The notes beneath the pieces are model-generated. The model ran no database searches and had not been told where the DNA came from. It worked only from the letters and a program-made list of their open reading frames with translations. The translations under genes and the position numbers were made by a program. Source: Hermatobates lingyangjiaoensis (taxonomy: Eukaryota > Arthropoda > Insecta > Hemiptera > Hermatobatidae). Taken from it: 64,000 nucleotides of DNA. Numbering within the stretch: position 1 is the stretch's first letter; every line of letters starts with the position of its first letter. The stretch spans positions 4,839,001 through 4,903,000 of the forward strand of contig JAPFBL010000068.1 in assembly GCA_026182355.1 (NCBI GenBank), given 5' to 3'. Below, piece after piece: positions 1 through 11,400 of this stretch.

Positions 1-1195
1 TTTAAACAGGACGGCCAAAGAATTGATCATCAGTGTAAAAGCCCCACTAAGCTGAATATCAGCTCCAGTACAATAGCTGAATGCAAGCAACAAAGTTTCC
101 TTAATACCCTACCACAAATGTCGCTAATACTGATGGGGGACTCGCCTAATCCAGCGCATACAACACTTTTGAAAAGACTCAATACAGCCCCTTCCCCACC
201 AGGTGTAGCAGCACAATACATAATACTCATCTTTCTATTCCAACTCTATTTAAATTCAGTATAATTGAAACAAGAATATGGAGTGCTCTACACTCAGTTT
301 TACTTAGGATTAATAAACCCGTTATCAGAAATAATAAACAATCATGACTAACAAGCTGGTAAAATGATATTATCAAATTGTTTAGTAATTATATGAGAAA
401 GTTTATGAAAAAAATATATTAGTAGTAAAGTTAATAATAAACTGAAATATTTGTTTAATCGTTTCATAAACTTGGTCCTTAAACTTAGATATTTTCAATT
501 TCCCTGGTTAGGTTAAAAGAAATGTCAAATGATTTATTTAATAATTTTCAGTATTTTAAAGAGTGAAACAAATTAGTTTTGTGTAAAGAATAAACCATCT
601 TTGATGTTATAATAACTATATCATCAGATTTTCTAATTTTATTGGTACGTTTTGCTTTAAATTATGTAAACGGTTACATACATTTTTAAAACTGATTATT
701 CATAAATATAAATTATTTCAATTGATGATTGCTATTAATTATTATAATTTTAAATATAAGTTGAACATTGCATATGAAAGTCGTTGTACACATCAAACAT
801 TGCGTGTTCGTTCACTATGAAATAATAGACATTTGATATTTCTTTCCCTACGCCGGGTAGTTGACTTTCTCTATCCCTTGCAGCATATGGAGGTCTGCTG
901 ACGCAGCCATATTCCTCTATTGCTTTTACCCACTGCTTCCCATAATATGACCATACAGACGAATTAACTACAAAGCATAGGTCAACTTTTTATTAGTAAA
1001 CTATTTTATTCTTTTTGTTTAAAAATTTTATAATCATATAATTTAGTGTTTGATTTTAAACAAACAATAACAATCTAACTGCAAGCACCCTTGAATGGCT
1101 CAGGGACAAGCAATGTGGCTGGCTGCCTCTTAATCTATTCTTTACCACAGACGCTGAACCTCTTCCACCACAGCGTTTGCTTATCATTATTATCA

Positions 1196-1196
1196 C

Positions 1197-1227
<31 letters not shown>
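1196..1227. repeat. (ATT)n triplet microsatellite
   Basis: About ten uninterrupted TTA/ATT units follow a degenerate ATTATTATC run. Confidence 0.9.
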
Positions 1228-1379
1228 CACTAAGCAAAATTAGTAACATAAGCATATTACATGTAGTATCATCAAACATAATAATCGATTTTAAGTAGGA
1301 AAAACATTAATGTATATTTTTAATAGGAAAAATTTACCAGTGCCTTACAGTTAATTAGTTCATATTACGGAATACATAG

Positions 1380-1470
1380 ATTCATTTAAGAATCGGAAAG
1401 GCGATCGAAACTGGACACAATATGAGTTCAAAATAGAAGAAGAGTAACACACAGAGTAAAGAAACACACT
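1380..1470. repeat. Dispersed repeat, copy 1 (pairs with 32801-32895)
   Basis: Both copies share, in order, ttcaYttaaRaatcggaaag, gacacaatat and agaagagtaacacacagag. The (TA)-adjacent elements at about 2866, 22040 and 57133 share a looser version (cgatc..gacaaa..aaagaaacacagag). It is non-coding and probably a PLE-associated tail. Confidence 0.6.
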
Positions 1471-2461
1471 TACAAACTAAGTTTTGTGGAACACATAGAT
1501 CTTCATATTTACTTTTGGAAATTATTTTGAAATTTTGGAAAACGTAATAGTGATAAATAGAAAAAAAATAAAAACTCGCTTGTTCTTTCTCAGGGACGTG
1601 TTCTTAAATCGGGGAATATGTTTTCTTTTATTTCGAAATCAACTACATTTAAAATCAGCTATACAGACTCTACATCGATCAGCCATTACGTACTATATTT
1701 GAAAGAATAAATAAATAAAATAAAAAAGAATAAATAACATTTAAAGTATAGGGCAGGAAAAGATCACAACCAACAGAAGACAGGGGTTATTCTTAAATAA
1801 GCATAAAGGAAGAGAGGATCTATAAAGAAAAATAAATACTTTATTTGTGGGCTTTCACATATTTATTTCCAGTTTTCCCCACATCTCTAAAGAACTTATA
1901 TATATTCAATTATATTTAGAAATTATGCAACAAAAAGAAAACGAGCATGTATTTTTATATATAGCGATATTTTCGTAAGATTGAAGGAAAATATTTTTGT
2001 ACAATTATTAACGGTTTAATATTCAATTATTCATTTTATAAAATCAACATGTTTAGTAATACAATATTTGTATTTCTCACTCGACAAGCATATTTCTAAA
2101 AATAAAATCCTGTATCGATCAGTTATCTTGATAAAATTAAACTTTCAAATCCGATCTTCGGTTTTATAACACAAAATGGACTTCATATGACAGGCAATCA
2201 AGATGACTACACATGATTGACTATTACAACATATAATGGATTTTATATGAGTTACAGAGTTTATAGAAACGTTGATAGATAAACCAGTTTACATCCTTTA
2301 ATCCATTACAACACCATAAGAAACAGTTTTCTTTTCTAGTTTTTATATCGACTTATAGTTCAAAAGTTGAAATCTGAATGTTCAATATAAATCAAAAAAC
2401 CATATTTATACCTTACTGCTGTAATAAACCGTCAAACATCATTAATTTTATATATATACAT

Positions 2462-2809
2462 CACTATTTTTCCTTTTTAACGAGGTTTGGTCTAGCTTCA
2501 ATAATGCAGCACCTTTAAGTCCACGTTTCATCTATATCAATAGATCTTCAGGGTTCTTCATCTTCAGGGCTACATCAATACAGAATTTAATTACAATAAC
2601 ATGAAACATAATTATATTGCATTATTTAATTAATATACATAATGTAATTAATTAATTAAATAATGTAATGTAATTATGTTTCATCTTATTATAATTATAT
2701 TCTATATTGATGTAGCCCCAAAGATGTCTACAAATATAGACAAAATATCGGCTTAAAGGTGTTGAATTATTGAAGCTAGACCGACCTCAATAAAAAAGAA
2801 AAAAAGTGT
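2462..2809. repeat. Inverted repeat (about 165-bp arms) ending near (TA)n
   Basis: The left arm (2462 to about 2633) and right arm (about 2645-2809) are imperfect reverse complements. The outer parts are cactatttttc and gaaaaaaagtg; tagcttcaata and ggctacatcaata recur in both. The centre is an AT-rich ttaattaat run. The same outer sequence (aacactatttttc..tctagcttc) forms a smaller hairpin at 35514-35584. The right arm is followed by (TA)n at 2840. Confidence 0.75.
2521..2553 (-). ncRNA. Hammerhead-like core (degenerate) in the inverted repeat
   Basis: The minus strand reads CTGAAGA, then a 6-bp palindromic stem (atctat/atagat, loop tgat), then GAAAC. This is the order of the hammerhead catalytic core (CUGANGA - stem II - GAAA). 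Stems I and III and the cleavage triplet were not established, so activity is unproven. Confidence 0.35.
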
Positions 2810-2839
2810 TAAATATATGTGGTCGAGATCAGAAAAACA

Positions 2840-2865
2840 GTATATATATATATATATATATATAC
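2840..2865. repeat. (TA)n microsatellite
   Basis: An uninterrupted TA run separates the inverted repeat at 2462-2809 from the element at 2866-3075. Confidence 0.9.
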
Positions 2866-3075
2866 TTTTTTGATAAAAATACGATCCGATATCGACAAAT
2901 ACAGTTCATTATGCATAAAGAAACATAGAGGAGTTAAAAGCACACACTTACAGTCTCAATTTTCGGTTTGAACCGTCTACAGGAGAGATAAGAGAGGGAA
3001 ACCAAGCACTGGTACAGATAGTTGGAGACCAACGGAGATTGATGGTTATATCAAGTGTTTATGTGAAATCTTTAT
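2866..3075. repeat. (TA)-bounded dispersed element, copy related to 57133-57360
   Basis: It lies between (TA)n at 2840-2865 and 3078-3114. It shares acttttttNgataaaaatacg, gatccgatatcgacaaatac, cacacacttacagtctcaat and ggagagataagagagggaa with the element at 57133-57360. It carries a hammerhead-like core on the minus strand (2961-2982). No coding capacity is seen. Confidence 0.65.
2961..2982 (-). ncRNA. Hammerhead-like core (degenerate)
   Basis: The minus strand reads CTGTAGA, a short hairpin cggtt-caa-accg, then GAAA. It is homologous to the better preserved core at 57277-57298 (CTGAAGA). Flanking stems are unproven. Confidence 0.35.
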
Positions 3076-3077
3076 TT

Positions 3078-3114
3078 TTATATATATAATATGTATATAT
3101 ATATATATATATAT
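3078..3114. repeat. Interrupted (TA)n tract
   Basis: TA-rich run with one ATATGTA interruption, closing the element at 2866-3075. Confidence 0.85.
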
Positions 3115-3310
3115 TCCATCCATTGAGAATATAGTAACTGCTCCGTTAATTTCTGTTCTTATGAAGCCCAGCTGGACCAGTTGGTTCTTTCGTTATTGAA
3201 ATATATACTGGTACATATAATCAGTCAGCCATCTTTCTTATAAACATTCTTTACTGAATGCTAATAGATTTATTTTTAAAATTCTTTTTAAACAAACAAT
3301 AAGTTTATAC

Positions 3311-3431
3311 CTTGATTCCAAGTTGAAATGAGCCGGGCGATCTCAGGAGTAGCTCCCACATCGGCAGCAGTTTTACCTCTCTTGTTTTTGAGAGTGGGGT
3401 CTGCTCCTTTTTCCAACAGCAGAAGAACTAA
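3311..3431 (-). CDS. Next coding exon of the same ankyrin-repeat gene
   Basis: Seen: read on the minus strand, a pyrimidine-rich acceptor (cattgttttag) ends at 3432 and a donor CAAG|GTATAA begins at 3310. Between them are 121 nt: 40 codons plus one base. The translation begins LVLLLLEKGADPTLKNKRGK and runs on to TAADVGATPEIARLISTWN. This is the second helix of an ankyrin repeat, then the loop and first helix of the next. It starts in phase 0, matching the phase-0 end of the exon at 62229-62371, and joining after HHQ gives a normal ankyrin repeat without gap or overlap. The exon ends in phase 1, so at least one more exon lies beyond the left edge. Another AG three bases downstream of the chosen acceptor lies out of frame by one and was not used. 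Function beyond protein-protein interaction cannot be read from here. Confidence 0.87.
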
Positions 3432-4041
3432 CTAAAACAATGAAAGGATAATTAGAATTGCTAATGAAGTGACCATTACCGTTGCTTAGCATTAATTAAA
3501 GGAAAGTTAGGGTCTTTGAAGCCTTTTTTTTCACCACTTATAGAGGCTTAACGCCTTCGTAAATTGTGATAGGTGAAAGTGTGGCCCCATTCATGATTCG
3601 GAACCCATTTAAACCATGTACGAGCCACATTACCTTACCGGGGTCAATGCGGCTAACCACGTCAAATCTTACTTAGCTTGAACCAAAATTAATTAAACTA
3701 ATTAATTAAAAAAACTAAAATTAGCTTGAACCAGCATTTAAAATGGTATTGAAACACAGTCACAGTTAAGTAAAGATTCTCACGTGGAATAGCTAATCAA
3801 CGAATTTTAACTCATAATAATAACTATTCTAAAGTTTAACACTACCTGAATTAGTTTAAGTGATAAAATAAAGAGATTTAATAATTTAATAATATTTAAA
3901 ATAATTCTTTACAGAAATGTTTATAATCAAGACAGGTTGTGCAGTCAGCAATTATAACTGCAACTTGTCATTTGCTCTGTTCGATATTTGTTTTGCATCT
4001 CAAATGTACTCGGTCAGTAACTTACTAGTAGATGATAATAT

Positions 4042-4055
4042 CCCCCCCCCCCCCC
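4042..4055. repeat. Poly-C tract
   Basis: About 14 consecutive C at the start of a GC-richer block. Such a tract is prone to length error in sequencing. Confidence 0.9.
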
Positions 4056-4820
4056 TCCAGGGATGTGCCTCACCTTGTTACGGTGGGAAGGCTCAGCAGC
4101 CTGAGTGGTTGTACTCTCAAGGCATGAACTTAAGAAAGATACAACCGGGCGGATGGCTGATCTGGGACGGCGTCCGCATGATTGGGCCCAGGCCTGGCTA
4201 ACTACCCGAACTTACTGGTGCACATACCACCAGTCTTTATCAACAATTTCTTCTGACTACAGCGACACAACAGCGACTTAAGCGAACAGTCTGGTCGGTC
4301 TTAAGGTTGATTGAGGCTACTGGCTTCTTTTTTCCAATCAGCGCCAGTGTTTCTTCAGACTTTGTATTTCAGTGGGATTCGGCAGCTTTTGTTGCTCATC
4401 AGACCTAAGGCCATGGCGGACTTAGGTTGTTGGGTCGATCTCGGTATGGTTTTCCAAATGCCTTTTCTTCTTCCTCTTTCTATTACTTACCTATACTTTC
4501 CTATCATTCTCAACTCCATATTATCCCTTTCTTTTTTCTCCATTAACGTGTGGGGCGAACTGATAACTGTTTATTATGTTTTGTGTACATGTTAACAATA
4601 GAACACTTTAATATAAATCACTACATGGGTCCCCACATAATACACAAAGTCTCTGTCTATTGCGATGAATTGGCGAATGGAATTAAGAAGTGGCGAAGAA
4701 ACACAAGGCATGGCGAGTTGATGGAGAGAACAGGGAGAGAACGATTTCAAAAAGGTCAAGATGGCGAATTCATGGAGTGACGAAGAGACGCTTCCAACCA
4801 GGTCAAGATGGCGAAAACAA

Positions 4821-4905
4821 CTGGTTCTTACTAACAGCTGGTTCTTAAGAACAGCTGGTTCTAAAGAACAGCTGGTTCTTAAGAACAGCTGGTTCTTACA
4901 GACTT
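4821..4905. repeat. 17-bp tandem repeat, five units
   Basis: The ctggttct core occurs at 4821, 4838, 4855, 4872 and 4889, an exact 17-bp period. The unit aacagctggttcttaag is itself partly palindromic (ttctta/taagaa). Confidence 0.9.
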
Positions 4906-5039
4906 GCGTTAGTGTTGCCGCTACATCACACCTCCCCCAGCGGAGAAGTTAACCTTCGAAGCGTCAAAACGAACGATCCGTCCGGAGCGAGTAACTCGAG
5001 GTGGTGGATCGTCCGTTGGCTTCATCGAGGCGTTGGTTG

Positions 5040-5250
5040 AATTATCAGGTGTTCGATGGGCCTGGAGGCGAGTTACCAGGTGTTGAGTTGACCTGGAGGC
5101 GAGTTACCAGGCGTTGAGTTGACCTGGAGGCGAGTTACCAGGCGTTGAGTTGACCTGGAGGCGAGTTACCAGGCGTTGAGTTGACCTGGAGGCGAGTTAT
5201 CAGGTGTTGAGTTGACCTGGAGGCGAGTTACCAGGCGTTGAGTTGGCCTC
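5040..5250. repeat. 31-bp minisatellite, about 6.5 units
   Basis: The ctggaggcgagtta core recurs at 5062, 5093, 5124, 5155, 5186 and 5217, an exact 31-bp period. Differences are few (gtgttg/gcgttg, atcagg/accagg). It is GC-rich relative to the surroundings. Confidence 0.95.
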
Positions 5251-5439
5251 AGCAAGTGATCGTAATTAGTTGCCCAGTTCGATTTGTCGGAAACACCAAT
5301 TATGTGGGCGGAAACACCAATTTGGGGTATATTTACCCACCAGATTATGTGAGACGCACTGATAACTGTTTATTATGTTGTGTGTACATGTTAACAATAG
5401 AACATGTACGGTTCCCTCTTGGAGAGCACAATTTTTATC

Positions 5440-8400
5440 CCTGAAGTTGCTCTTTCAGAATTGGAGTACACGCAGAGCTGACAAGTCAAATGAACAAAAG
5501 AAGTTATGTTTACACTTAAGTAATTAGTCAAAGGATAATTAAATGTGTTCCCTAAGTTACTAACTTGACACTCAGAAAGTTCATTGTTATTGAATGAAAC
5601 GATTTTTCTATAACCAGTCTTGTTCATTAATTACAAAATATAATATGTGTATGAAATTATAAATTTTACACAAATGTTATGTAAAATCCCATTAATGAGA
5701 ATGGTTTTATGAAAATCATGACATTTAATGATGATGAAGACCTTTGGACATCCCTAGAAATATGGTGTGTAATACTTAAAAAAGTAGTGAACAGATGTTC
5801 GCATTTCTATGACATGGTATCAACTGTGAACAATATTTCCTGTTTTGCACTACATTATGGAATGCAAAGTAGAATATGTTTGACCAAATAAGACAACAAC
5901 TTCCTCTAAGTGGAGTATTCCGATCTCTGACAAGTTTTCAAATGAAATTATGCAATGTGATTTATTTGTGATACGTGATCCTCCAATAATCTCAAATCTT
6001 TACCTCTTTTCCAAGAAATATTATTTCAGTAATTAGACAAATTTCTACATAAAATAAAAGCAAAGCATTTAAACTTTCAATGAAAATCACAGTTAACTCA
6101 GAGAAGAGTTACCATAAATGTCCACAAGTAAGTGTTTTTCTTCAGATCACAACTTGGTGAAATTAACATTTCATTGATTTTTTGTTGGTGTTTAAAGTAA
6201 GTTGAAACTTTAACAATGAAACCGAAAAGAAATATTAAAGAATCCTTCTTAGATGGTAAATGAAATCTTATTAGGAGCTGAGGAAAAGGAATCCTTTCAA
6301 GTGTTAATTGAATGAGACATTGAAGTGGGCTGCTGTGGGGTTTCAGACAGCCGCTCTCGGCGACATAACAACTGAATAGAAAGTCAAGCGACTTCTGCTC
6401 CCGAAATAAACCTAATCAAATATGTCGAGTCAAAGAGCCCACTGGGTACAGAAAACTGCAAGCCCAGCCATCACGAGCGTTAAACGCAGTGGCAAAGCGT
6501 CTTTGCAGTGGACACATGGGAGCCTTTAATGTTATAAAATAAAACAACAGGTCCCTTTTGGCTTCCTAACAATAGGGACAGAGAGAATTGGCTATTCTGT
6601 AGAGAGAATATTAACGTTGAACTCTATTCTAAATACAACACTCACGAGCTATGCCATATACACATCATATCACAACAATATACAATATAATTAACAACTT
6701 TGAAACAGTTTAGTTTAAATTTGACTTTAAATTAATTTAATTATCTTATTTTTAAATTTTGAACTTAACCTAATTTTAGTATATGTTTTATGGGAAAAAA
6801 TACACAATAATTCAGGGGAATTCAGTTTCTGCTCTTTTTGCTCTATTAGAAGGATGTAATCTTTTACAAGTTTTGGTTCCAGCAAATCCAAAGGACATGA
6901 CATTTTTATCATAATACTGACATAGAGTAAGTATTAAATGCCATTTTGAATTATCTAGAATAACCACAAGAGCTAGAAAAATTATTACTTCTTGATATAA
7001 TATACGAAGAAACACCTTTCCCATAATGCAATATTGTCAACAAACAATAAGGCAAGCAAATTTCCAAACCAAGGACTAATCTAACAACCACAATTAAGAT
7101 ATCTCAAACGCTGAGGCTGGTAGAGTAGTTACTAAATTTATCCAAAAAAGGTACAAGTGTGCTTGTTCTATTTTTGGATATTACACAAAGATTAGAAGGT
7201 AAGAAATAACAACCACACTAATGCAAGAATTACGAAACTACGATGGGTTGAGATTATTACTATCATAACTGAAAAGAAAACCATTTATTGTAGTATGAAA
7301 TAAAAATACAGTTAGATAATCTTACTTAGAAACAGTTACATTGAAGAACAGTGAACCACAAATTGCAAAAAATGGCATAAGAGGGACAATTACGGACAAA
7401 GAAGAACAAAGTGTGTCATTAACTATTATAGACTTTAATTGTGGGGGATTAGAGAAGGTGACAAGATGGCGGCGTTAATTCTACTAACAGGGCATTTGAA
7501 GAGCCCCCTCTGAAAGCGATGGGCAGGCAGCCTTTGAAAGGCGTGACAAAGCAGGCAGCCATTCTGAGTCAGCCCTAAAGGGAAGCGTGTTCCAAAGCAA
7601 TCGCATTAGTCTGGCTCTCCATATGGTTCTGGTCCTAAAGGTAACATTGACAATGGTGCTTCATGACAGCTCTAGTGGAGCACATCCAACCGAGTGGCCC
7701 AATAAATGCCTTAACGACTCATTTATATCACATTATCTTTATATAATACACACCTTAATTATATTATATTTAATATAATAAAATATTAAATAATAATGCA
7801 TACATTATTTTATACGAAAATATTAGATGAACCTTTGATTTTTTTCTATATACACTTCACCTATATACAAGTTTTTTCCTCAGTTCTTCGTTTCTGTCAA
7901 GCACTTCCAGGACGTATATTCTATCTCATTTCATTCTTAGCAACCGACTGAGTCATGTATAAGCATACCATTCAGATGGCAGTGCGCAAGAAGTTTGAGA
8001 CTGTGCATTAGATTTGTTTAGAGCAGGATTGTGATCGATGTCAGGTATAGGCCTCAACTGACGTTTTACCACTCTGAGGTCTAGTTTTCCTTTCTCCATA
8101 TTAATATTTCCGAGTCATAACCAAGGTTCATATCAATCCCAAATTCGCTTCTTACTGGAAGTACTAAGGCAGCACTAGATCTAATATATACCCTTAATAA
8201 TGATGGAAATAAAACGTATTACTTCCACCAAATTTTATGATTCTCCACTACTCTTGTGATCAGACAGAAAATTAATATGACTCCTTTTCTATATGATATA
8301 TTATTTACCCACTCCGGTATCGAAAAAGTGATACGCAAAAGTAATAGTCATAATTAACACAAAGTGGGGTAATTAACTGTTAAATAACAATGTCATAAAT

Positions 8401-11400
8401 TTTAACACATCCTGGATTTTGAATAGACTAACAACTTTGCCTCCAAATGTTAATTACGACTTCTAAATACATCCTCTACTGTAAGTTGGCCTCTTCCTCA
8501 GCATTCTAGTTGAAAAACCAAGAACAGTAGTCGAAATGGAGAAGCAATATTCCTAAAGAAAGGGATAGCTAAAGTGCTATAGGAGGCTGTTTTGTTGGAG
8601 CAGCAAGCCGGCATGGTGGGGTGTACAAGTTGGTCATTGGCAGTAAGCCTGACCTTATCTGGCATGAACTCATCCGTCTTGGTCAAGTTCAAGCTAGTCC
8701 CACAGTGCCTCTCGGCTGAGCGCCCTCTCTCATCAATCTTCCCAACAGCCACCAATTCACAATCCCACTTCTCCCTTCACTCATCCAAACGCAATTTAAA
8801 TATCCTATACCACAACACTTTCTCAAGTTTAACTTAAATACAACTAAAAGTTGTATTTAAAATTAGAATTCACGTATTCTTAAATTCAATAAATATTACA
8901 ATTAATATTTCATTAAATATAGTTTATTGTTATGATAAAGGTATCTATACCAGTCAGTGAGAGATTCGATGAGGTAAGTAATTACTATGAGGCCAAGAGA
9001 TCTACAGAGGGTAGATGAATATTCGAAAATTCAGGAAAGATAAGTTTGTCTGCACTGTGATTTTCTACGCGTACAATTCCCTCAACTTTGCATCATTATT
9101 CTCATTTATTATTTTACATATCTATGAATTTAACTCATGGTTCTGTCTATTAATCTTTCCTAATGTAATCTTTCTTTTTTTGAATATAAAAACAATGTTT
9201 GCATATTTCACTATCATTAACTTGGCATTGACTTAAAACGTCTAATTCCAAAAAGCTCGCACGAACATCTTGGTCAGCTGCGGTTTCGTAACCATGGTTT
9301 TAACGGAGTGACCTCTTTTAAAGTTCATTCCACTTATCATCACTATATAGCCGTCTAATTGTTAGTATAATGATTATTTTAGTTTTAAAAATAATACTAT
9401 TAGCAAAAATTACTCTTGATTTGTTACATTGTTTTGAAAGAAGCGACTAAACTTGTTACAGACGGTGGAACCGACTGTTACATGCCAAACTTGAAATGTC
9501 AAGGAAGGCAGCGGCCGGGTTATCTATGCGCCAGATAAACATTGTCCCAGTAATAGTTTTATATAAATTAAAATTTAGCATCTCTCAAAACTCTATCTCT
9601 CCTACAAGATGTGGATGCTCTACAGAACAGAGGAGTAAATTGTCTGATATATGTCTTTAGTTATCTAAATTATGCGCATATTGCAAGCAGTACCAGTTTT
9701 TCTTTCCAAGAATATTTATTATCCGTCACTTTTGCCTCAATTACCTGAATTAGTAAATTGTGAACAATTTTAATACATTAGGTGCTAGGAGTCCACCATT
9801 TATGCCTCATCAACGTAGATGTTCCTCTAAATTACTCAAACGAAAATGATTTATAATTTATAATTCAAGTCAACACTTCAAGCAAAGTGTAGAACTATTT
9901 ATTATATCATTCATATTTTGCAAACCACATATTATTAAGTTCTTTGTCATAAATATACATCATTTACATAAATTTGTTATAAAATACGTGATTTACAACA
10001 AAATTTACACTAACAGTCTTGTAAACCACGTCATTACATATTCAAATTAAATTATTTAAATGAATTTAGTTTCGTTTTGGGAAAAAAAAGTTCCCATTTG
10101 AAAGTGCGTCAAAAAATACTAGATAATGCCTCTGCTAAAACTCACAATCTGTCCATAATTCTTCTTACGTTGATTAAAAAAAGTCGAGTTCTGCAAGACA
10201 TGGAGACCATGGTCAAAGTGATGAAAAGGGTCCATTTCCGAAATAAGCATGAAAACACTGAGCAGTCGGAAAATTACTGAGGTACACCCCACTCTGTGTA
10301 TTTGTTCTATATATGATTAAATATCGAACAAATTATTGAAAAAGTAGATGCACATCAGAGAAAACAAAAATTACTTTGTTTTTATCAAACTTTGCTAAAA
10401 CTTTTAAAAGGCAATCGGTTGATATTTAAAAGATTACCGGTATATTCAGGAACACCTAGTTTGTAATCAATAAAGATTAACAAAACACATCCCTCTTTAT
10501 GAATTGACAATGATTAAATAACAAACAAAGAATTCTTAAAACCGAAAATTTTGAGCATAAATAAACGAAGGAATACTGGTAGAATTCCTGAAAGATACTT
10601 CTCTGCCGAAACGAAGAATTAAGCTCCTCTTGATATCGAAAAAGTGACTGAAATATTTCGACAGCAATATTTTGAAAGAAACTCAACTATCTGCAAAATT
10701 TAATGACTGGATAATACTTGTCATAAAGAAATTTTGGAAAAACAGAAGTTCGGAGATTGTTTTGTAGTAAAAAAACTATGAAGAACAATACACAGAAAAC
10801 CATTTCAACAAATGGCACTAAAAATTTGGAAGACAGGCCTAATGAATGCAATTAGGAGTTGTAAAATACACTTCATTAGCGGGGCGGTCCGGTTTAAAAA
10901 CGATAATCATTATTTTGACTGCATTTTTTTGCTTGGCATATACGTACATGTGTTTTCACATTTTTTCTACTGTATAGTATCTGCCAAACATATTTAAAAT
11001 AAACCTAAGTTGGTTAGAATGAAATACTATCAAACACGAAAAAATATAATTAATTCCAGGGACCGACAAAAGGCAATTACTGCCCACAAAAAGAAATACT
11101 CCTGGTAAACTGTCCATTTATCAATATTTTACCGAAATAGCTAATATAATGCTTTATTAATTAGTATGATTATTTAAATAGTAGTGATTATTGTTCTAAA
11201 CCATAGTGAGGTTAAATCATTTTAGAATTGTTTCTGTCGCAGTGACCATATAGTCTATTTCACTGACCCGGATATATTGTTTTAGAAAAATGCTCATATG
11301 TCTCGAAGGGCTTGCATAAAAACCGATTCGATATGACAGCCAAGCCACACCGCAATTACAAAAGTTCATAAATATTCTATCATCTTTACTAGTTTTTACA

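Larger units (their letters stand above)
1..3310. other. Left flank, intron downstream of the 3311-3431 exon
   Basis: On the minus strand this is intron after the donor at 3310. Apart from the repeats listed (a triplet tract, two inverted or dispersed repeats and (TA)n), two stretches are open but unrecognised: frame 1 plus from 1 to 261, and minus about 976-750 (motifs YYGKQWVKAIEEYG and SRPPYAARDRE). Neither has splice context matching the ankyrin gene. They may be old mobile-element coding debris. Confidence 0.5.
4550..5403. repeat. Unidentified repeat block bounded by a 55-bp direct repeat
   Basis: The sequence around actgataactgtttattatg..gtgtacatgttaacaatagaac occurs at about 4550-4604 and 5346-5403, about 795 bp apart in the same orientation and near-identical. 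The interior is GC-richer and holds two tandem repeats. Directly repeated ends suggest LTR fragments or a tandem-duplicated element. No protease, RT or integrase coding was found. Confidence 0.5.
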
